The notes beneath the pieces are model-generated. The model made no database searches, had not been told where the DNA came from, and saw only the letters and a program-made list of their open reading frames with translations. Shown here in pieces: positions 9,220 through 15,158 of a stretch of DNA of 15,158 bases (its first letter is position 1; each line of letters opens with the position of its first letter). The position numbers and the translations under genes were made by a program. Origin of the DNA: UBA10427 sp003500135 (GTDB lineage Bacteria; Bacteroidota; Bacteroidia; Cytophagales; Cyclobacteriaceae); contig CAWZYQ010000093.1 in the NCBI GenBank assembly GCA_963966275.1, positions 1 through 15,158 on the forward strand, written 5' to 3'.

Positions 9220-10487
9220 TTAATAAATTGAGGATTCTACAATCTGTCTGAATGCATCATGGATACCCCAATCTTCCATAGGATATATTTGTAGAAATAA
9301 TATGCCCATAGCCCCACTTTCAGGAAAAGCGAAAAAAGTCGTACTAAAGAAGCCCCCGAAATGAATGGTGGTAACTTTAAGCTTGCCCATTTCTTTTTCT
9401 ATAACATCGAGTCCAAGGCCTAATCCGTTCCAGTCTCCTGAAGTTTGGATAGTAGGGGTTTTCATGAGTTCCACAGAACCCTCCGAAAGTATACGTTTTC
9501 CACCCAACGCTCCTCCATCTAATAGCATTTGGACAAACCTGGCGTAATCAAGTGCAGTTGAAGAAAGATCGGCCCCACCCGACATATATCGTTGTGCGCC
9601 TCGATATGGGTAATGGATCAAACCGTAACTGGTAGGTTTCAACCCACTTTTACTTTGTTCGACCACCCGGGCAAAACGTGAACTATCACTTGTTGGATAA
9701 TAAATCCTGGTATTATCCATTTCAAGTGGTGATAACACGTTATTTATCAAATACTCTTCATAAGACTGACCAGATACTACTTCGATCAAATATCCTAAAA
9801 CATCACTGCTCATGCCATAGGTGAATTTTTCACCCGGCTCGTGTAATAGTGGTAATGTTGCTAACCTTTTAATGTTTTGAGAAAGGGCAATGTCTCTTTC
9901 TTCAAAACCCTCAGACACTTCGTGCTTGATGAAAAGCTTATTCAAATCATCATTCTGAAACCCATACCCAATTCCTGATGTATGAGTGAGCAGATGTTGA
10001 ATGGTAATTTGATTTTTGGCCGGCCTGCCTGTAAATGTGGAATCTTCGCCATCAAATGACGATACAATTTTCATTTTGCCTAACTCAGGAATATATTTTG
10101 ATATCGGGTCATTCAGGCGGATCAACCCTTTATCCACAACTGAAGTATAGCCACTGCTGTCAACGGTTTGGTCATAGAAGCTATTCTGAAAAGGTGGTCC
10201 TTTTTCATAGGTTCATCGTCTGTTAATCCTTTAGCGCCAAAAGCTTTGTGATAGGCAATAACCCCGTTTCTTGCCACTAGCGCTACTCCGCCGTTTATGG
10301 TATTATTCCGAATGGAATGACTAAACAATGAGTCTAGCTTTTGCAATTGTTGTTTATTCAGTGCCGCTTCTTGATACGTGCCGCTTTTTAAACCCTTATT
10401 ATGATGATCGGAGCAGCCGCTAAGTAGATAAGTAGCTGCTAAGCAGATTGATAAAAAGTAGAGATTTGTCATTTGCGATTTTTTCAC
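9220..10487 (-). pseudogene. Serine hydrolase (class C beta-lactamase/esterase family), split by a frameshift
   Basis: This is a PF00144-type serine hydrolase lipoprotein; such proteins are often esterases or peptidases rather than true beta-lactamases. The N-terminal part (10487-10122) has a lipoprotein signal ending YLLSGC (Cys25) and the catalytic SMTK motif (Ser104, Lys107), but runs out of frame after ILQL and stops at WIKG. The C-terminal part is open from 10137 and continues VDKGLIRLNDPISKYIPELG, the sequence expected straight after ILQL. It carries the Tyr motif FTYGMSSDVLGYL (Tyr107 of this part) and the HFGG motif (259-262). One missing base near 10137-10139 explains the split; the repaired protein would be about 422 residues, normal for the family. 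The start is GTG at 10487, which adds a basic MKKSQ head, or ATG at 10472, which does not. It is divergent from the sensor-regulator gene and 210 bases upstream of the PUL unit. A role in removing ester groups from the glycan is a guess. Confidence 0.88.
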
Positions 10488-10627
10488 AATTTAAATTTAT
10501 TGAAATAGATGGACAGTGGTCAAATTGTTCTGTTGAGCGGGAATAACAGTCCATTAATTAGCTAAACTTTGCCTATTTTAAGATAAATCATGATCTTCAT
10601 GTGTAGATGTTGAATTGATTGCAGCAA
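10488..10627. promoter_or_regulatory. Divergent intergenic region between serine hydrolase and sensor-regulator genes
   Basis: This 140-base AT-rich gap must hold the promoters of two diverging genes. It contains half-sites ATGGAC (10509-10514) and GTCCAT (10549-10554), facing each other with centres 40 bases apart, and copy 2 of the candidate operator. TAAACTTTG at 10563-10571 resembles the Bacteroidota -7 box but has one extra base and no well-placed -33 partner, so I do not call a promoter position. Confidence 0.5.
10515..10554 (-). promoter_or_regulatory. Candidate operator, copy 2 (between serine hydrolase and regulator)
   Basis: On the minus strand it reads ATGGAC, five bases, TTCC, eight bases, AGAACAA, then TTTGACC. 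These are the same blocks at the same distances as at 9101-9140, with 22 of 40 positions identical and the matches concentrated in the blocks. It lies 27-67 bases before the serine hydrolase start and 73 bases before the regulator start, so it could serve autoregulation. The similarity is observed; the function is inferred. Confidence 0.35.
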
Positions 10628-13600
10628 ATGATAAAGAAATTTTACCTCATATTAATTATATCCTGTTTTACTATGCCTGATAGTTATGGCAAAGATAAAC
10701 AGGACCGTTTGAATCACAGGCAATATAAATTTTACCAGCTCAATGAACAAAATGGCTTTCCGAATACATTTATAAACAGTATTGAACAGGATACCTTAGG
10801 AAATATCTGGATTGCAACAAATGAAGGCCTCTTTCGCTATAACGGCCACAAATTCATACACCTTACCCGTGAAGAAAGCAACAATCGTTCAATACCTCAC
10901 AATCATGTTCAAAATTTATTCACCGATTCTAAATCTAATTTATGGGCTTTAACCGATAACGGTTTATGTAGATATAATTATAAATATGACGATTTTGACG
11001 TTTTTTTACCCAATTCCAAGCTAGGGCCCACTCATAAGAGTATTACTTCAATGGCAGAGGACTCCAAAGGAAACCTTTATATTGGAACTTTTGGGGGTGG
11101 CATTAATGTAAAGCAAGAAAATGGATTTAAAGCTTTAAACGAATTGTATGATCAACAGCATTGGATACTCAACAGCGGTGTTGTTTTCAGTTTGTCCATT
11201 CAAAATGATAGCCTACTTTGGATAGGCACATGGAATAACGGCCTTTATTACTTCGATCTTTCCAACGGACAGATCAAAAAATTTAATGCTGAAGAACCTT
11301 TCAAAAGGATATATGACATAAAAACAGATTCAAATTCTGATATCTGGGCGGCAACAGACAATGGAATTATAAAAATCGGACTCGATCATCAACATACACA
11401 TCATTATAAACAGGGTAACGGGATAGAAGATAGTGATATCCTGAGTATACTGCTTGATCACAATACATTATGGGCGGGTAGCCGGAACAATGGCTTGATA
11501 CGAATCGAATTCGAAGACCAATTATTATCCAAAACCTTATCTATTCAACATTTTCACGAGGGCTTTGATGAAAAAAGCGTCTCTCACAGAACAATTTCTG
11601 AAATTTTCAAAGACAACCAAGGGTCAGTCTGGTTGGGCACGCATCAGGGTGGGCTTAATTACTTTAATGCCCGGGGTGAAGATATCATTACCCTAAAACA
11701 CAATCCTTTTGACAAAAACACGTTAAGTATGTCAAGTGTATGGGGCCTTTGTGTGGATAACGATAGCAATCTTTGGATAGGAACAGATGGAAAAGGGATC
11801 AATTTTAAACAATACGGTAGTGTAAAGATTAATAGAAACCCAATTCCAGAACTCAACAACAAAGCAATCATAAGCGCCAAAGTAGATCAGTATAACCAAA
11901 TATGGGTAGGCACATATTCCTCCGGATTGTTTATTTACGATATTGAATCAAAGGCTTTACAAAATCTTCATAAGGACAATTCTTCTCTGGAAGTCAACGA
12001 TATACGTTGTTTTAAAGAAGGCTCAAGTGGAATTATGTGGATTGGAACTAATTCAGGAGGATTATATAAATACCATTACTCTACCAGTAAAATTGAACTT
12101 ATAAAAATTACGGCAGGCTTTGATATAAGATCCATTTTATTAGATCATTCCGGATTAATATGGTTGGGCCTTTATGGCAATAATGGCCTGGTGTGTTACA
12201 ACCCTTATACCAATAACATCACCTCATATAATTGGAAAAAACCGGATGACAACGACACCCCAATTGTTTTTTCAATGATTGAAGATGAGCATTTAATATG
12301 GCTGGGTACCCGATTTGACGGATTGATCCAATTTAATAAACATGATTTTTCCTACCACCTGGTTTCAAAAAATGAAAATCAAAAAACGACAACAGTATTT
12401 GGTTTAGTAAAAAAGAATGACAAAATATGGTACAGTAACAACCAGGGTATATCGGTTTATAATCCTTCTGACAGTAGTTTCAAACACTTCAAGCAAACAG
12501 ACGGCATTCTCGCAAGCCCTTATAATCACAATTCTGTGGTTTCATTGTCAGAGAACCTCGCTTTTGGAAGCATAAAGGGACTTGTAATTTTCGACCCCGA
12601 AAAATTGCAGAACAAAACCCATGTTGAAAAAATTATCTTCAGTGGCCTAAGTATTTACAATAATGAAATAAAAGCAAAGCCCCAGGAGGTTAACCCCATT
12701 CTATCAGAAAATATTTCGATTGCCAAAAAGGTTACATTAGCTTATGATCAAAACACTTTTACAGTGTATTTCAACACATTAGAATTCCCCTACTCCAATG
12801 ACCATACATACTATTATATTCTGAAAGGCTATGATGATAAATGGATGCAAACCAACAATAGCAATAGTATAACTTATAGAAATGTACCCCCCGGACAGTA
12901 TACCCTTAGTGTCTCAAATTCTGCATCCAGACATTCGATCGATCAGGCCAAGCAAATAGACATATTCATTTCTTCACCATGGTTCCTTTCCTGGTGGGCT
13001 ATCACACTTTATCTTTTTGTTTTAGTATTCGTTGTGGTTTTGATAATCCGGCACAACAATAGGCAAATAAAATTAAAGCAATCCCTGTTTTTTGAAAAGA
13101 AACTAAGGCAACAGGAACATGAAGTCACACAGGAAAAGCTTCTGTTTTACACCAATTTTTCTCATGAATTAAGGACACCACTCACATTAATTGATGGCCC
13201 GATAAAAGACTTAATACGGGATAAAGGGCTTTCCTCAAATCAAAAAAACCTCCTGAAGATGATTCATAAAAACTCCAATATCCTGTTGAAAATGGTGAAT
13301 CGCCTTCTGGAATTTCGAAGAATTGAGACCAATAGAATTGTATTGAATATTTCCAGATATAACTTAACAGATTTACTCATTCAGGAGACCGAGCTTTTCA
13401 GCTATCAGGCAAAAAAGAAAGGGATTGAGTTTTCATATGAATTTCCTGAGGAACTTTATGCGTGGTGTGATATTGAGAAGATACAAATAATACTGAATAA
13501 CCTACTTTCAAACGCCTTTAAGTTCACTCCTTCAGGTGGAAAAATTTCCTTTAAAGTATTTAAAGCCAGCAAACAACTAAAAATTGTAATTCGCGATAGT

Positions 13601-14725
13601 GGAGTAGGTATCGATGAAGAATCTCAAAAATTAATATTTGATCCTTTTTATCAATCGAAAAACTCCATTGGCATAGGTGGAACCGGAATAGGTCTGGCTT
13701 TGTGTAAAAAATTCATTGACCTGCATAAGGGATCTATTTATTTAAAAAGTAAAGAGAATAAGGGAAGTATCTTCAAAGTGACTCTTTCAATTGATCAGTC
13801 AAAATACAGGGGAAGAAGCGATGTGAGATTAAATGACGAGAGCAAGAAAATGATTTTAAATATAGATGACGACTTTCTCGCAGGTGAATTTTCAGAGGAG
13901 GAAATTAATGAGAATAATGCTAAAATAGCGTTGATCATTGATGACAATGATGATATAGTAAACTATCTCGAGAGAATTCTACATAAGAAATTTAAAATTG
14001 TTAAAGCTGCTGATGGCGAACAAGGATATAAAGCGGCAAATGACCATATCCCTGATATAATAATTTCTGATATCATGATGCCAAAAATGAACGGCTTCAA
14101 ATTCTGTCAACAGATTAAAACCAACCCGTTAACCAGTCATATTCCGGTTATCTTACTTTCAGCAAAAAACTCTAATGAAGATAAAATGGAGGGCTACAGC
14201 ATAGGAGCAGATGATTATCTTGAAAAACCGTTTGATTCCGCACTGCTACTATCAAGAGTGGATAATCTGATCAAAACCAGAAGTGATCTTAAGTCTAAAC
14301 TGGCCTCAAATAATACCGGAATTAATGCTAAGAATAAAGGCATTCCAAAAAAAGAACTGGAATTTATCAATACACTGGAAAACGCTGTAATAAAAATTCT
14401 GGATAATGGGGAAGTATCAGTACCTACCCTGTGCAAAGAACTTGGATATAGCAGAACTTCCTTATACAGAAAGATAAAAGCCATATCCGGCCTATCTATA
14501 AATCACTTTATTAGAAATATTAAACTAAAAAACGTAGCCAAAGCCATAGTTGAACAAAACTTATCAATATCTGAAGCAGCCTTTGCCTATGGGTTTACGG
14601 ACCTGAAATATTTTAGAAATTGTTTTAAAGAACAATACGGTATGTTGCCCTCAGAATACTACGAAAAACATCACTACAGAATCACCCCTGAAATTCAGCA
14701 ACAGATTAACATAAAAATCAAATAG
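10628..14725 (+). CDS. Hybrid two-component system sensor/response regulator (HTCS) with AraC output domain
   Basis: This one-protein signalling system is the usual local activator of PULs. Its periplasmic part senses an oligosaccharide and its cytoplasmic part carries kinase, receiver and DNA-binding modules. I start it at ATG 10628 (1365 residues) because MIKKFYLILIISCFTMPDSYG is a good signal peptide; a TTG three codons upstream is possible. Residues 25-690 hold about 14 propeller repeats of the type WIGTxxxGLxxYN, making two seven-bladed propellers. A Y_Y_Y domain follows (about 700-770), then a membrane helix (about 785-808, WFLSWWAITLYLFVLVFVVV). The kinase has phospho-acceptor His846 (FSHELRTP), the N box NNLLSNAFKFTP near 957, and glycine boxes DSGVGID and GGTGIGLAL. 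The receiver has Asp1105/Asp1106, phospho-acceptor Asp1148 (SDIMMPKMNG) and Lys1200 (EKPF). A C-terminal AraC helix-turn-helix domain spans about 1255-1350. All key residues are present, so it appears functional. It diverges from the serine hydrolase and probably controls the PUL; the ligand is unknown. Confidence 0.96.
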   Translation: MIKKFYLILIISCFTMPDSYGKDKQDRLNHRQYKFYQLNEQNGFPNTFINSIEQDTLGNIWIATNEGLFRYNGHKFIHLTREESNNRSIPHNHVQNLFTDSKSNLWALTDNGLCRYNYKYDDFDVFLPNSKLGPTHKSITSMAEDSKGNLYIGTFGGGINVKQENGFKALNELYDQQHWILNSGVVFSLSIQNDSLLWIGTWNNGLYYFDLSNGQIKKFNAEEPFKRIYDIKTDSNSDIWAATDNGIIKIGLDHQHTHHYKQGNGIEDSDILSILLDHNTLWAGSRNNGLIRIEFEDQLLSKTLSIQHFHEGFDEKSVSHRTISEIFKDNQGSVWLGTHQGGLNYFNARGEDIITLKHNPFDKNTLSMSSVWGLCVDNDSNLWIGTDGKGINFKQYGSVKINRNPIPELNNKAIISAKVDQYNQIWVGTYSSGLFIYDIESKALQNLHKDNSSLEVNDIRCFKEGSSGIMWIGTNSGGLYKYHYSTSKIELIKITAGFDIRSILLDHSGLIWLGLYGNNGLVCYNPYTNNITSYNWKKPDDNDTPIVFSMIEDEHLIWLGTRFDGLIQFNKHDFSYHLVSKNENQKTTTVFGLVKKNDKIWYSNNQGISVYNPSDSSFKHFKQTDGILASPYNHNSVVSLSENLAFGSIKGLVIFDPEKLQNKTHVEKIIFSGLSIYNNEIKAKPQEVNPILSENISIAKKVTLAYDQNTFTVYFNTLEFPYSNDHTYYYILKGYDDKWMQTNNSNSITYRNVPPGQYTLSVSNSASRHSIDQAKQIDIFISSPWFLSWWAITLYLFVLVFVVVLIIRHNNRQIKLKQSLFFEKKLRQQEHEVTQEKLLFYTNFSHELRTPLTLIDGPIKDLIRDKGLSSNQKNLLKMIHKNSNILLKMVNRLLEFRRIETNRIVLNISRYNLTDLLIQETELFSYQAKKKGIEFSYEFPEELYAWCDIEKIQIILNNLLSNAFKFTPSGGKISFKVFKASKQLKIVIRDSGVGIDEESQKLIFDPFYQSKNSIGIGGTGIGLALCKKFIDLHKGSIYLKSKENKGSIFKVTLSIDQSKYRGRSDVRLNDESKKMILNIDDDFLAGEFSEEEINENNAKIALIIDDNDDIVNYLERILHKKFKIVKAADGEQGYKAANDHIPDIIISDIMMPKMNGFKFCQQIKTNPLTSHIPVILLSAKNSNEDKMEGYSIGADDYLEKPFDSALLLSRVDNLIKTRSDLKSKLASNNTGINAKNKGIPKKELEFINTLENAVIKILDNGEVSVPTLCKELGYSRTSLYRKIKAISGLSINHFIRNIKLKNVAKAIVEQNLSISEAAFAYGFTDLKYFRNCFKEQYGMLPSEYYEKHHYRITPEIQQQINIKIK

Positions 14726-14736
14726 CACAAGTTTAG

Positions 14737-14934
14737 TTAACGATATCACCTCTTACAATAGAAGAGCTTGTGATACCTGTTTTGGATGGATATCCTTCAT
14801 TGATCAATGCCAGCGGGCCCCCCGGTTTCACCTTGTTGCACCATGCCAAAATGGGAGGTGAAAAATCAAAAGGCATTTATCAGTATCTGCAGGAAAAAGG
14901 ACTGCAAACAACAAAAAACGATCCGGTGTACTGA
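14737..14934 (+). pseudogene. Gene remnant with ankyrin-repeat-like C-terminus
   Basis: An open frame of about 65 codons begins right after a stop at 14734-14736 and ends at TGA 14932-14934. It has no ATG until codon 38; GTG at 14770 is the only reasonable early start. Its product contains YPSLINASGPPGFTLLHHAK followed by MGGEKSKGIYQYLQEKGL. GFTLLHHAK...GG...YLQEKG fits the core of an ankyrin repeat (GxTPLHxA...G...LLxxG) and reads like the last repeat and tail of a longer protein whose beginning is missing. It starts 11 bases after the sensor-regulator stop, so the upstream part may have been lost when these genes became adjacent. Alternatives are a genuine small protein starting at GTG, or chance. 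The ankyrin assignment is by eye. Confidence 0.4.
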
Positions 14935-15158
14935 GAATAAACTGGTTAAAACCCGCCTCTAAGTGTGCATGTGTCTTATCCTAAAACCAATTGACAGTTT
15001 TTATTAGATTTCCTGAATTTGATTTACAGTTATCAGTTGATTTCCTGTTTGTACTTTACAAAGCTTTTTTTGGTTTTCCTGATTTGCTCTGTCACCGTTG
15101 ATCATTTGTAACCCACTGGTAAACTGCATCTACCAAATATCGTAGAAATCTGCTAATC
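14935..15158. other. Unassigned intergenic tail of the window
   Basis: I see no confident gene here. On the minus strand a 21-codon open stretch (15157-15092, ending VDAVYQWVTNDQR then TGA) runs off the window edge and could be the C-terminal end of a gene outside, but it is too short to judge. TTTCCTG occurs three times (15009, 15041 and 15075), about 33 bases apart. No clear terminator is visible after the sensor-regulator gene. Confidence 0.3.

Noticed and set aside
10131..10145. Programmed -1 ribosomal frameshift joining the two serine hydrolase halves.
   Set aside because: The junction (CAG TTG TGG) is not a slippery heptamer and no strong downstream structure is obvious. This family is not known to use frameshifting, so a simple deletion or base-call error is more likely.
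10563..10571. TAAACTTTG as the -7 box of the sensor-regulator promoter.
   Set aside because: It has three rather than two bases between TA and TTTG, and no TTTG/TTG at the expected distance upstream, so it is not strong enough to call.
14938..15006. Terminator after the sensor-regulator formed by AAACTG...CAGTTT.
   Set aside because: The arms are short, about 50 bases apart, and the intervening sequence does not extend the stem.
15009..15081. Three TTTCCTG copies about 33 bases apart as a possible repeat array.
   Set aside because: Seven-base matches with no conserved flanks and unequal spacing (32 and 34) in low-complexity DNA are not enough for a CRISPR or iteron call.
1..15158. Insertion sequence, CRISPR array, tRNA or rRNA genes.
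   Set aside because: No transposase reading frame, paired terminal repeats, regular spacer arrays or tRNA-like cloverleafs were seen on either strand.

Overview
This 15.2 kb window looks like a polysaccharide utilisation locus (PUL) from a member of the Bacteroidota, probably a marine or soil type in or near the Cytophagales. The lineage is inferred from a SusC/SusD pair, lipoproteins with Bacteroidota-style signal peptides, a hybrid two-component system fused to an AraC domain, AT-rich intergenic DNA and the absence of clear Shine-Dalgarno sites. The order-level placement is a guess.

Layout. Most of the window (45-9009) is one minus-strand transcription unit. In the order transcribed it encodes a SusE/SusF-like surface glycan-binding lipoprotein (9009-7627), a SusC/RagA TonB-dependent transporter (7596-4576), a SusD/RagB glycan-binding lipoprotein (4565-3054) and an exported GH2 beta-galactosidase-type glycosidase (2966-45). 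Upstream, on the same strand, lies a serine hydrolase of the class C beta-lactamase/esterase family (10487-9220). Divergent from it, on the plus strand, is a very large hybrid two-component sensor-regulator (10628-14725). The last ~430 bases hold only a gene remnant with an ankyrin-like end and sequence I cannot assign.

How the genes fit together. By analogy with known PULs, the sensor-regulator would detect an oligosaccharide in the periplasm through its two seven-bladed propellers and activate the susE/F-C-D-GH2 unit. The SusE/F and SusD lipoproteins would capture glycan at the surface, SusC would import it and the GH2 enzyme would remove terminal sugars, probably beta-galactosyl residues. 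The serine hydrolase could remove ester groups. The substrate cannot be read from the sequence.

The most notable observation is that several genes are broken by single-base lesions. SusC has an in-frame TGA at codon 27, between an intact signal peptide and an intact mature protein. The serine hydrolase is split by a one-base frameshift just after its SxxK motif. The GH2 gene stops about 45-50 residues early, and homology appears to resume in another frame. Either the locus is decaying or the assembly contains errors. The second observation is a composite sequence element shared, with identical internal spacing, by the regions upstream of the PUL unit and of the serine hydrolase/regulator pair. 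It is a candidate operator for the regulator.
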